This document shows, piece after piece, positions 15,713-25,500 of a stretch of DNA of 64,000 nucleotides. The position numbers and the translations under genes are program-made. Position 1 is the stretch's first letter. Every line of letters begins with the position of its first letter. The stretch lies in the NCBI GenBank assembly GCA_020634455.1, contig JACKBQ010000002.1, forward strand, positions 1,984,001 to 2,048,000, written 5' to 3'. The notes beneath the pieces were generated by a model that ran no database searches, was not told the origin of the DNA, and saw only the letters and a list, made by a program, of their open reading frames with translations. This DNA is from Ardenticatenaceae bacterium (GTDB taxonomy: Bacteria > Chloroflexota > Anaerolineae > Promineifilales > Promineifilaceae).

Positions 15713-17509
15713 ATGAAAAAGCATAAACTTTGGTTGGTTTTTCTGGCCGCCGCTATGATGCTAGGCAGCCTCTTGGCCCTTGTTCCGGCCAATCCGCTGC
15801 TGGCAGCAGACACGAGCTGGCAGGCTTCTTATTGGAATAACAAAACGTTGACCGGCTCGCCCGTGCTGGTGCGCAACGAGGCAGAACTGAACAACGACTG
15901 GGGCGACAATGCACCAGACGCAATTCTGGACAAAGATCAATTTTCGGCCCGCTGGACGCGCAGCATCAACTTCCCCACGTCTAGCGCTTACCGCTTTACA
16001 GCCACCATGGACGATGGCATGCGCGTCTATGTAGACAACGTGCTCATTATTGATTCGTGGACAGACAGCCAGGTGCATTCGCTGGCGGCAGACGTGTACC
16101 TGAACGCAGGCGACCATGCCGTGAAGGTGGAATATTACGAAGCTGGCGGCAAGGCAGTGGCTAAACTGTCCTGGACACCTGTGGGCGGTACAGCCCCGGT
16201 GCCGATTGCCAACTGGAAGGGTGAATATTTCAACAATACCACCCTTAGCGGCACGCCCGTGTTGGTGCGCGATGATGCCAGCATTAATTTTGAGTGGGGC
16301 GTTGGTTCCCCGGCAGCCACCGTTGTGGCCGATCAATTCTCTGCCCGCTGGACGCGCAACATGACGTTTGAACCAGGTCGGTATCGCTTTATTGCCCAGG
16401 TAGATGACGGTGTGCGCCTGTGGGTGAACAATCAGCTCATCATTAACCAATGGGTGAACGGCAACACCACCTACACGGTTGAAATGGATCTGCCCAGCGG
16501 CAGCATACCCATCCAGATGGAGTATTTTGAAGCTGTGGGCGGGGCGACGGCCAAGCTGAGCTGGTTAAAATTGAGCGGTTCAGGCGACTGGACAGGGCAA
16601 TATTTCAACAACAAAACGCTAACTGGTTCGCCGGTAATGACGCGCAGCGACAGCCAAATCAATTTCAACTGGGGCAGTGGCTCGCCAGGTACGGCCGTTC
16701 CCGTTGATAACTTCTCCGTACGTTGGAACCGTTCCCTAAACTTTGCCGCCGGACGCTACCGCTTTACCGCAATTTCCGATGATGGGGTACGCATGTGGGT
16801 AAATGGCCAACTGGTCATTGACGGCTGGTCTGACCACCAACCACAATCTTTTAGCGGAGCCATTGATTTACCAAATGGATTTGCCTCGCTACAGGTAGAA
16901 TATTATGAAGCTACAGGCGGCTCGCAAGTGCAGGTTAGTTGGACACCGGTCCCCACCCCGACCACACCAACGACCCCCACTACACCCACAACGCCAACAA
17001 CGCCAACACCCACCAGCGGCATTGGCACCGTCATCAGCGCCTACCTAAACGTACGCACAGGGCCCGGTATTGAATACAGAATCATCACCACGCTGGTAAA
17101 AAACCAAACTGTGAACTTAACGGGTTATCGCAGTGCAGATGCCAACTGGGTGCAAATTAATATGCCCAACGGCACAAAAGCATGGGTCAGTGGCAAATCT
17201 TATTACCTGCAAACGAATGTATCTATTGCCAATATGCCGGTTTTGCCGGGGACAGTGCCCACAAATCCAGCACCGTCAGGCACTGGGGTTGTCACGAATG
17301 CATATTATGTCAATCTGCGCATTGGCGGAGGGGTGGAATATCCAGTGATTACGGCCGTTCCCTCTGGCACAACCGTCACATTACTGGGGCGCAACGGCAG
17401 CACCACCTGGCTAAAAATTCGTCTGCCTAATGGCACCGTCGGCTGGATGAATGCCAATTACATTACCAACAGCGCTTCCTTCCCTAGCCTGCCAGTTTTG
17501 GCAAGCTAA
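15713..17509 (+). CDS. Secreted protein with three PA14 domains and two SH3b domains
   Basis: About 598 residues. A signal peptide (KKHKLWLVFLAAAMMLGSLL, cut near ANPLLAAD) is followed by three tandem PA14-like domains, each opening with W..YxNNxTLxGxPVL and containing F(S/A)xRWxR and DDGxRxWVNxxLIIxxW (about residues 35-165, 170-300 and 305-425). A Thr/Pro linker made of TPT repeats (about 428-450) leads to two bacterial SH3 domains (YLNVRTGPG and YYVNLRIGGG). PA14 domains usually bind glycans and SH3b domains bind cell-wall peptides, so a surface or matrix adhesin is likely. Start at MKKHK with AGGTGG upstream; two earlier ATGs in frame lack signals. No catalytic domain is present. Confidence 0.9.
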   Translation: MKKHKLWLVFLAAAMMLGSLLALVPANPLLAADTSWQASYWNNKTLTGSPVLVRNEAELNNDWGDNAPDAILDKDQFSARWTRSINFPTSSAYRFTATMDDGMRVYVDNVLIIDSWTDSQVHSLAADVYLNAGDHAVKVEYYEAGGKAVAKLSWTPVGGTAPVPIANWKGEYFNNTTLSGTPVLVRDDASINFEWGVGSPAATVVADQFSARWTRNMTFEPGRYRFIAQVDDGVRLWVNNQLIINQWVNGNTTYTVEMDLPSGSIPIQMEYFEAVGGATAKLSWLKLSGSGDWTGQYFNNKTLTGSPVMTRSDSQINFNWGSGSPGTAVPVDNFSVRWNRSLNFAAGRYRFTAISDDGVRMWVNGQLVIDGWSDHQPQSFSGAIDLPNGFASLQVEYYEATGGSQVQVSWTPVPTPTTPTTPTTPTTPTTPTPTSGIGTVISAYLNVRTGPGIEYRIITTLVKNQTVNLTGYRSADANWVQINMPNGTKAWVSGKSYYLQTNVSIANMPVLPGTVPTNPAPSGTGVVTNAYYVNLRIGGGVEYPVITAVPSGTTVTLLGRNGSTTWLKIRLPNGTVGWMNANYITNSASFPSLPVLAS

Positions 17510-17511
17510 CT

Positions 17512-17575
17512 AAAAAAACAGTTCCCCGGAAAATTGTCTTGCGCCCAAATCGCGCAGAAATTTTCCGGGGAACTG
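17512..17575 (-). terminator. Terminator of biosynthetic unit B (TTCCCCGGAA hairpin)
   Basis: Perfect 17-bp arms CAGTTCCCCGGAAAATT (17519-17535) and AATTTTCCGGGGAACTG (17559-17575) with a 23-base loop. On the minus strand the hairpin is followed by TGTTTTTTTAG, a good rho-independent tail, placing it about 105 bases after the phosphopantetheinyl transferase stop. It also lies ten bases after the plus-strand PA14 gene, so it may serve both convergent genes. A relative of the arms recurs at 37,671-37,727. Confidence 0.8.
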
Positions 17576-17679
17576 AGTACGCTAATTCTGCATCAGGGCA
17601 TCCATTACCAGAGCCAAGACCGAACCCAACCCAGCCAATCTCCAAACTGATTACTAACCTACCGATTACCGTTCACCTA

Positions 17680-18426
17680 TCACGGCCACTGCCAGCAGCG
17701 CAACTGCCACTCCCGCCCTTCGGCGATGACGGCCCCGGCGTAACCTGTGGCGGCTTCCAGATTTTCCAGCCGCCAGCGAACGGCCGTTTCCCGACTACCT
17801 TTCACTTGCAACAGTTCGGCTGGTTCACCTGACTTCAAGGTCACATCAAAGGAGTCTAGCGGACAGGAAAGCCCCTCGCCAATGACTTTGATGAACGCCT
17901 CTTTGCGGGTCCAGCAGTTGAAAAAGGCCTGGGGTTTTTGTTCAGAGGGAACGGCCGTAAACACCGCCACCTCATTCGCCGAGAAAAATCGTTCCGCAAT
18001 TTGTTCGCCATCGTCCAACGGCCGTATCTGCTCAATATCCACCCCTACTTCCCGATACCGAGCAAACGCCAGCAGCGCCACCCCCTGTGCATGAGAAATG
18101 TTGAAGCGCATCCCAGAAACCGCCTGTTCAGCTGCCAGTTCCGGCTTACCATGCTCGCCGTAGGCAAACCCGATTTGGTGTGCAGGCAAATTCAGGTAGC
18201 TACCCAAAAGCTGCCGCAGCAAGCCCCGTGCCACAATGTAATGCTCCCGGTCGTGGTCAAAGTAAAAGCGATTGGCCCGCGCCCGCTCATCTTCATTGAG
18301 GTACTGCCAAAACTGGTTAAGCTGCGGCTGAGGCCGATTCAGGGAGGCGACCCAGACGTGCACTTCATCTTGAGCTAAGGTTGGTTTGGCTGGCGGCAAC
18401 GGCCAGGTGGAGCGAAATTGGCTCAT
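17680..18426 (-). CDS. Sfp-type 4'-phosphopantetheinyl transferase
   Basis: A 248-residue transferase that moves phosphopantetheine from CoA to the conserved Ser of carrier domains, making apo-PCP/ACP active. Family motifs are FNISHAQGVALLAF (P1/P2 region), VGVDIEQI with the Mg-binding Asp, and FNCWTRKEAFIKVIGEGLS (WxxKEA type). The two-lobed length is typical of Sfp. Its start overlaps the stop of the C-A-T-TE gene by four bases (ATGA), so it is the last, translationally coupled gene of unit B. It can be expected to serve all the carrier domains in this locus. Confidence 0.96.
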   Translation of the reverse strand: MSQFRSTWPLPPAKPTLAQDEVHVWVASLNRPQPQLNQFWQYLNEDERARANRFYFDHDREHYIVARGLLRQLLGSYLNLPAHQIGFAYGEHGKPELAAEQAVSGMRFNISHAQGVALLAFARYREVGVDIEQIRPLDDGEQIAERFFSANEVAVFTAVPSEQKPQAFFNCWTRKEAFIKVIGEGLSCPLDSFDVTLKSGEPAELLQVKGSRETAVRWRLENLEAATGYAGAVIAEGREWQLRCWQWP

Positions 18427-21400
18427 GCAAACGGTTCCAAATAATTTTTGAGTTCGGCGGCAACCTGGTCAATATACGGCCGTTTCAAAATCCCCAAATG
18501 AGTAGATTCCACCGCGTGCATCTTCAGGCCATCCTCCGGCAAATCTGACCAGCCCAACGATTCATCCCCGCCATTTTCCAACGTCGAGAAAAACAAAACC
18601 GCCTCGCCAGGGTACTTTTGCGGATAATATCGGCGCGTTGCTGGCCCGGCAACAACATGCATAAAATAAAAATCAGCAAAACGTGCCGGCACCCGATGCT
18701 GCCAATCCAGATAGTACTTAAATGCCTTGCCCCGAATTTTGCGCCAGTCGCGCAGCAAAGCCCGATAAAACAGATGCCAATAAGCTACCGCTCGGTTTTT
18801 GCCACTGTTCAAAATGTACTGCAACCGCCCCACCAAACCAAGCTGCTGCAAATTTTCCTTGTGGCGGCTCAAACGCGCCTCCAGCTGCTCTGGCGTGGGC
18901 GGCGGCATCAGGTTCGGCTTGTTTTCGGGCGTACTGGGATCAATAAACAGCAGTAGCCCCACTTCATCCCCCGCCTGCGTCAACTGCTGGGCCATCTCGT
19001 ACACCACAATGCCGCCAAAGCAAAATCCACTAAGCAAGTAAGGACCAGTTGGCTGCACCATTTTTATTTCCTGGATGTAGTCGGCGGCCATTTCTGCTAC
19101 GTCTTGATGCATTGCTTCATGCGTTTGCGGGTGCATTTTGGGCTGGATACCGTAAAACGGCCGTTCCGCCCCCAATAGCCGCGCCAAATCGTGATAATGG
19201 AACACATGCCCCGCCCCGCCATGCACACAAAACAGCGGCATCTTTCCGCCCAGCGGCTGAATTGGCACCAGCGACTCCCAGCGCGGCGCAACCTCACGCT
19301 GGCGCATCGCCGCCGCCAGTTGGCGGATCGTCGGCGCTTCAAACAGCAGCGAGACCGGCAGGCGCACCTTCAGCCGCTTCTCGATGGTGGCAAACAGCGT
19401 CACTGCCTGGAGTGAATGGCCGCCAATCTCAAAATAGTTGGCCTCCGTGCTAATGCCCGGCAGCTTGAGCACATCCTGCCAAACTTGCACCAACTGGGAT
19501 TCCAGCGCATCTTGCGGTGCCACAAACGGCTCATCTGCCACAGCAAATTGGCCATCTGACGCGGGTAGCGCCTTGCGGTCAATTTTGCCGTTGGGCGTTT
19601 GGGGAAATTTGTCCAGCAACACAAAAGCGGCGGGCACCATGTAATTTGGCAGCGATTCGGTGAGGAACGGCCGTAAATCCCCCAACTGCTCCGCCTGCCC
19701 CACCACATACGCCACCAACTGCATCCCGCTCTCAGTTTCCTGGGCCAAAACCAGCACGTCCCGCACCGCCGCGTGCTGCCGAATGGCCGCCTCCACCTCA
19801 CCAATTTCTATACGAAAACCGCGAATTTTCACCTGATGATCTATGCGGCCCAGGTATTCAATACGGCCGTCTGCCAAATAGCGCCCCATATCCCCGGTCT
19901 TGTACATTTTCTGGCCCGATCCAGGCACAAACGGATTGGCAATAAACTTTTCGGCCGTTAAATCTGGCCGATTCAGGTAGCCCCGCGCCAGCCCCAGCCC
20001 GGCAATATGAATCTCACCGGCCACGCCTACCGGCACCGGCTGTAGCTGCGCATTGAGCAGATAGACCTGGTAGTTGGGCAACGGCCGTCCCAGCACGGGC
20101 TGTGAATTTTGTGGGGTGAGAACGGCCGTAATCGCCCCCACCGTTCCTTCCGTTGGTCCATACCCATTCACAAACCTGCGCCCCGCCGACCATTTGGCCA
20201 CAATTTCCGCCGAACACGCCTCCCCCACCGAAGCAATGGTGCGCAAAGCCGGGAAATCGGCCGGATTCATCAACGCCAGCGCCGATGGCGGCAGCGTGGC
20301 CACACTCACCGCCTGCTGCTGCATCAGCGTCACAAACGCCGCGCCCAGCAAATCCGCCTTGTCTGCCAGCACCAGCGCCGCCCCATTTTGCAGCGCCGCC
20401 ACAATCTCCGCCACCGACGCATCGAAGCTGAACGAGGCAAACTGCAAAACGCGGCTCTGGGGAGAGACGGCAAACTGCTGCTGCACGCCCTGGCCCATAT
20501 TCACCACGCCCCGGTGCGTCACCCCCACCCCCTTGGGCCGTCCCGTCGAGCCGGAAGTGTAGATGACGTAAGCCAGATTATCCAACGTGAGGCTGGTTTC
20601 CGGGTTTTGGGCTGGATGGCTGGCGATGTGCGACTGCCACACAGCATCCAGGCAAATGGTTTCGATTGCAGCGGCGGGCAAATTAGGTTGAACGGCCGTT
20701 GTCGTCAAAATCAGGCTCAAATTGGCATCGGCCATCATAAATTGCAGCCGGTCGGGCGGATACGCCGGGTCTAGCGGCACGTACGCGCCGCCCGCCTTCA
20801 GCACCGCCAGCAGAGCAATCACCATCTCAAACGAGCGGTTGGCGAAGATACCCACCCGGCTTTCTGGCCCAACGCCGCGTGCCCGGAGCGCGTGCGCCAG
20901 TTGGTTGGCCTTGCGGTTGAGTTCCGCATAGCGCATCTGCCGCTGGCCAAAAATCAGCGCGGGCGCGTCTGGCGTTTGCTGTGCCCACTTGGCCACATGG
21001 TCGTGGAAAAATGGCAGGTTGGGGAGGGAAACGGCCGTACCGTTCCAATCCACCACCAACTGCTGCCACTCCGCCGGGGGAAGTAGCTCAATTTCGCCCA
21101 CGGGTCGCTCCGGACGCGCCAGCAAGCCAGCCAGCAGCATTTGCCAATGCCCCAGCATCCGCCGAATTGTCTCTGGCGTGAACAAATCACTGTTGTAATT
21201 AAAGCTGCACCGCAACTGCTCTCCTTCGCGGCTCACAGAAAGCGTCAGATCAAACTGGGCCATCCCATTGTCCAAATCCAGCGGCGCAATAGTGAGATTA
21301 GGCAGAGCGCGTTCGGCCAAACCCGCCTCCTGGTAGGTAAACATCACCTGGAAGATGGGATCATGGTTTAGATTGCGCTCCGGCTGGAGCAGCTCCACCA

Positions 21401-22502
21401 GCTTCTCAAACGGCACGTCGGGATGGTCGTAGGCGGCGGTGGCCGTCTGGCGCACCTCGGCCACAAGCTGCCGAAACGTTTCCCAGCCATCTACGCGGCT
21501 GCGCAGCACCAGGGTGTTCACAAAAAAGCCCACCAGCCCCGCCAGCTCTGGCTGTTGCCGATTGGCAATCGGTGTGCCCACCAAAATGTCGTCCAGGGCG
21601 GTGTAGCGGTGCAGCAGCACCTGAAACGCGGCCAGCAGCAACATAAACGGCGTGGTTTCAGTTTGGTGGCTGAGGGTGAGCGCCTGCTCGGTGAGGGCGG
21701 CAGGCAGCAAAATGGATTCGGTCGCGCCGCGATGGGTTTTGACGGCCGGACGAGGTTTGTCGGTGGGCAGTTGCAGCAGAGGCAGGTCGCCCGCCAACTG
21801 GGTTTGCCAATAATCAAGCTGCGTTTGCAGGGCGTCCCCGGCCAACCATTCCCGCTGCCAAACAGCAAAATCGGCGTACTGAATGGGCAATTCGGGCAGA
21901 TCGGGCTGGCGGTTTTGGGCAAATGCTTCATAAAGCGTCACCAGCTCATCAAACACCACACCCGCCGACCAGCCATCCACCACGATATGGTGAAAAACAA
22001 GCAGCAAACTATGGTCTGTGGGGCTGTTTTGCAGCAGATGGAAGCGAACCAGCGGGCCGTTTTCCAGATTGAACGGTTGTTTTACGGCCGTTGCCAAAAC
22101 TTCATCAACATCCGCAGATTTGGGCAGATTTTCCAGGGTGATGGGCCAGGTTTCTTGGATGATTTGTTGGGGCGTGCCAGAAACGGCCGTAAACGTCGTT
22201 CGTAAGCTCTCATGTCGCTGCACCAGCGCCTGGCACGCTTGTGTTAAGGCAGCCACATCCAGTTCGCCCGTCAGCCGCAACGCCAGCGGCGTGTTGAACA
22301 ACGCCGTGCCTGGCGTCAGCATCTCTAAAAAGTATAGTCTGCGCTGCGCCAATGAAAGGGGAACGGCCGTTTCTGGCTGCGAGCGCGGCAAAATGGTAGG
22401 CACAGAGGGCGAATCCTCAATTCCCTCATCGGCCAACAACAAATCGAGAAGCGCCAACTTGTCGTCTGACAGGTCGAACAAACTATTGTCTTGATCGGTC
22501 AT
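18423..22502 (-). CDS. NRPS termination protein C-A-PCP-TE
   Basis: A 1359-residue single-module NRPS. An acidic helical N-terminus (LSDDKLALLDLLLADEG) looks like a docking segment. The condensation domain starts near residue 50 with LAQRRLYFLEML and has HHIVVDGW near 170. The A domain carries YTSGSTGRPKG near 650 and NGYGPTEG near 780; the ten-residue pocket reads about DAATAVGVGK, a variant of aromatic codes and not confidently assignable. The PCP has GGHSL near 1027. The thioesterase (HGGAGHV near 1095) has GFCFGG near 1160, with Cys where Ser is usual. It begins five bases after the stop of the three-module NRPS and should accept its chain, adding a fourth residue before release. Confidence 0.95.
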   Translation of the reverse strand: MTDQDNSLFDLSDDKLALLDLLLADEGIEDSPSVPTILPRSQPETAVPLSLAQRRLYFLEMLTPGTALFNTPLALRLTGELDVAALTQACQALVQRHESLRTTFTAVSGTPQQIIQETWPITLENLPKSADVDEVLATAVKQPFNLENGPLVRFHLLQNSPTDHSLLLVFHHIVVDGWSAGVVFDELVTLYEAFAQNRQPDLPELPIQYADFAVWQREWLAGDALQTQLDYWQTQLAGDLPLLQLPTDKPRPAVKTHRGATESILLPAALTEQALTLSHQTETTPFMLLLAAFQVLLHRYTALDDILVGTPIANRQQPELAGLVGFFVNTLVLRSRVDGWETFRQLVAEVRQTATAAYDHPDVPFEKLVELLQPERNLNHDPIFQVMFTYQEAGLAERALPNLTIAPLDLDNGMAQFDLTLSVSREGEQLRCSFNYNSDLFTPETIRRMLGHWQMLLAGLLARPERPVGEIELLPPAEWQQLVVDWNGTAVSLPNLPFFHDHVAKWAQQTPDAPALIFGQRQMRYAELNRKANQLAHALRARGVGPESRVGIFANRSFEMVIALLAVLKAGGAYVPLDPAYPPDRLQFMMADANLSLILTTTAVQPNLPAAAIETICLDAVWQSHIASHPAQNPETSLTLDNLAYVIYTSGSTGRPKGVGVTHRGVVNMGQGVQQQFAVSPQSRVLQFASFSFDASVAEIVAALQNGAALVLADKADLLGAAFVTLMQQQAVSVATLPPSALALMNPADFPALRTIASVGEACSAEIVAKWSAGRRFVNGYGPTEGTVGAITAVLTPQNSQPVLGRPLPNYQVYLLNAQLQPVPVGVAGEIHIAGLGLARGYLNRPDLTAEKFIANPFVPGSGQKMYKTGDMGRYLADGRIEYLGRIDHQVKIRGFRIEIGEVEAAIRQHAAVRDVLVLAQETESGMQLVAYVVGQAEQLGDLRPFLTESLPNYMVPAAFVLLDKFPQTPNGKIDRKALPASDGQFAVADEPFVAPQDALESQLVQVWQDVLKLPGISTEANYFEIGGHSLQAVTLFATIEKRLKVRLPVSLLFEAPTIRQLAAAMRQREVAPRWESLVPIQPLGGKMPLFCVHGGAGHVFHYHDLARLLGAERPFYGIQPKMHPQTHEAMHQDVAEMAADYIQEIKMVQPTGPYLLSGFCFGGIVVYEMAQQLTQAGDEVGLLLFIDPSTPENKPNLMPPPTPEQLEARLSRHKENLQQLGLVGRLQYILNSGKNRAVAYWHLFYRALLRDWRKIRGKAFKYYLDWQHRVPARFADFYFMHVVAGPATRRYYPQKYPGEAVLFFSTLENGGDESLGWSDLPEDGLKMHAVESTHLGILKRPYIDQVAAELKNYLEPFA

Positions 22503-22507
22503 GAAAA

Positions 22508-25500
22508 CTATCGTTTTTGGCTCAACAATTTGGCCGCTTCCTCGTCGGAAAGCTGGGATAATTTGATGAGCAACTGGGCTACCTTTTCTACGCGAGCGCG
22601 TTCATTGGGCGACTGTAGAACTACATTCGTTAATTCTGCCACAGTGGGTGCATCGAACAATGCCCGCAGCGGCAGCGCGATGCGCAGCGTTTGGCGCAGG
22701 CGCGTTACCATCTGGGTGGCCAACAGCGAATGGCCGCCCAGCTCAAAAAAGTTATCGTGAATGCCCACCTGGGGCAGTTTTAAGGTGTCGGCCCATAAAT
22801 TGGCGATGATAATTTCTACATCATTGCGAGGGGCGACGAAAGCGGCGGTAGCGACGGCCATTGGCGCGGGCAGCGCCTTGCGATCAATTTTACCATTTGG
22901 TGTCAATGGGAAGGCATCCAGCAGCACAAAAGCGGCGGGCACCATGTAACCAGGCAACTTTTGGCTTAGCGCCTCGCGCAAATCGACCACGGATATCTCC
23001 GACCCCACCACGTAGGCCACAAGCTGCGGCCCGGCTCCGGCAGCATCTCTGGCCAGAACGAGCGTGTCTTGAACGGCCGTTTCCCGTCGCAAAACCGCTT
23101 CAATCTCGCCCAACTCAATCCGGTAGCCCCGAATCTTCACCTGATGATCCAGCCGCCCCAGGAATTCGATGTTGCCGTCTGGCAGGTAGCGCACGAGATC
23201 GCCGGTGCGGTAAACGGTGGTCGGTGAACGGTGGTCGGTAATCGGTAATCGGTTATCGGTGAACGGTAGACGGTTTACCGATAACGGATTACCGATAACC
23301 GATAACTGAACAAACCGCTCCGCCGTCAGCTCTGGCCGATTCAAATACCCTCGCGCCACGCCGATGCCGCCAATGACCAGTTCGCCTGGGGTGCCAGCAG
23401 GCACAGGCTGCATATCTTCGTTCAAAATGTAGAGCTGCACATTGTCAATGGGGCGGCCGATGTGGGGTTTGCGGTCATTTGGGGTAAGTACGGCCGTTGT
23501 CGCACAAACCGTCGTCTCCGTTGGGCCATATCCATTCACAAACCGCCGCCCTAGCGACCATTTGGCCATCACCTCCGCCGAACACGCCTCCCCCGCCGCG
23601 ACGACGGTTTGCAGGCTGGGGAAGTCAGCGGGGTTGAGGATGGCCAGGGCAGATGGGGGTAGGGTAACGGCCGTTACCTCCTGTTCGCGCACCAAATTGA
23701 TTAAATCGGGGCCGGGCAACAGCGCCTCGGCGTCGGCCAGCACCAGCGTCGCTCCCGCCGTCAGCGTCACAAACATCTCAGAAACAGAGGCGTCGAAGCC
23801 AAAGGCAGCAAATTGCAGCACCCGGCTTTGCGTGCCAATAGCAAACGCTTTGTGCTGCGCCTGGGCCAGGTTGGGCACGCCCCGATGCGGCACCACCACC
23901 CCTTTGGGCTGTCCGGTGGAGCCAGAGGTGTAGATGATGTAGGCGGCGTTTTCGGCATTTACCGGGCTGGTGGGATTTTCCTGCCTGTAGGTGGTTATTT
24001 GGGGCCAGTGAGTATCCAGGTTAATGGTTAATGGTGAATTGTTAATGGTTAATTGTGAATTTCCGTGGGTGAGCAGGGCGGCGGGTTGGGCGTCTTGCAG
24101 CATGAACTGGAGGCGCTCGGTGGGGTAGCTCGGGTCTAGCGGCAGGTAGGCACCGCCTGCTTTTAGCACGGCCAGGGCGGCAATCACCATTTCTGGGGAG
24201 CGGTTCAGGTAAACGGCCACAATGCTTTCTAGGCCGATGCCATTGGCCTGCAAATAGTGGGCCAGCTGGTTGGCTTTGGCGTTGAGCTGGGCGTAGGTGA
24301 GCCGCTGGTTTTGGTAGGCAACGGCCGTTTTCTGCGGCATCTCAGCAGCAACTACCTCTACCCATTGGTGAATGAACTGGTGGGGAACGGCCGTTTCCGT
24401 CTGGTTCCAATCGTGCAGCAAGGTTTGCCGCTCCGCCTGGCTGAGTGGGGAGAAGCTTTGGTGTGGCGCGTTTGGCGCAGCAGCCAACGCCGCCAGCGTG
24501 CGGCTAAAGTAACCCGCCAACTGCGCCATCTGCGGCGCACCAAACGTGGCTGGCTTGTATTCCAACCGCAGCGCCAGCGTGCCATTCGTGGCGTGCAGTT
24601 CCATCTCCACCGCCAGATCAAAGTTGGCGTGGCCAAAAAATTGTTCGTCCTCGATTTTGATCTGCCCGGCATCCGCTAATTCGCCAAAAACGTGGAAGTG
24701 CAAAAAGTTAAACGGCACCTCAAACAGCGGCTGCCCGCCGTGCATTTGCTGAATTTCGGCGAGCGGAAAGCGGCGATACGGCAGCAGTTGCTTCTCGGTG
24801 GCAAAGGTTTGCCGGATGAGGTCTAGCCAGCTGCCTGCGGCCAATTTTTGGCGAAAGGGCACGGTGTTGAGGAACAGCCCCAGTGCCCGCTCACTGCCGT
24901 CTTGCTCAGGACGGCCGTTCATCACCAGCCCGCTCAGCACATCATTTTGGCCCGCCACAAAGCCCAACATCTTGAGGTGCGCCGCCAAAAGGACGCTCTT
25001 GAGCGGCACACCCGCCTGCTGCGCCACCTGATTCAGTTTGGCAACTTCATCGGCGGGGAGGATGGTTTGGTGAACGGCCGTTTCCGGCAGGTGAGCTTCA
25101 GTGACTGGCAGCGGCAGGCGTGGCACCGTGCTGATGCTGCTATCCACCAGCGCCTCTTGCCAAAACGCCCGCGCCGTTTCAGAGCCAAGAATTGCTAACT
25201 CCACAGCGATAAATTTGTGGTAAGTCACGCCAAATTGGGATGGAAGTGGCGTTCCGGCCAGCAGCTTCCCGTACGTCTGGAAAAGCTCCGTCACCAGCGA
25301 GGCCACGCTCCAGCCATCCAAAATAGCGTGATGCTCGGCCATGATCATCTGGAACTGCGTCTCGCTGCGCTGGAAAAAGTGGAAACGCAGCAAGGGCGGC
25401 TGCGCCCAGTCAAACTTTTGGGCAACGGTTTGCTGCACCCAACGGTCAACTTCGGCATTCTGGGCTGCGGTGTCCAGATGGCGCAAATCGTGCCGCGTAA

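Noticed and set aside
18049..22205. Plus-strand open frames of 140-260 codons opposite the NRPS genes
   Set aside because: GC-rich coding on the minus strand opens antisense frames throughout; composition is His/Arg/Gln-rich and no family is recognisable.
23215..23308. CRISPR-like array because of regular repeats
   Set aside because: The 7-base period has no spacers, the array is inside a coding frame, and no cas gene is present.
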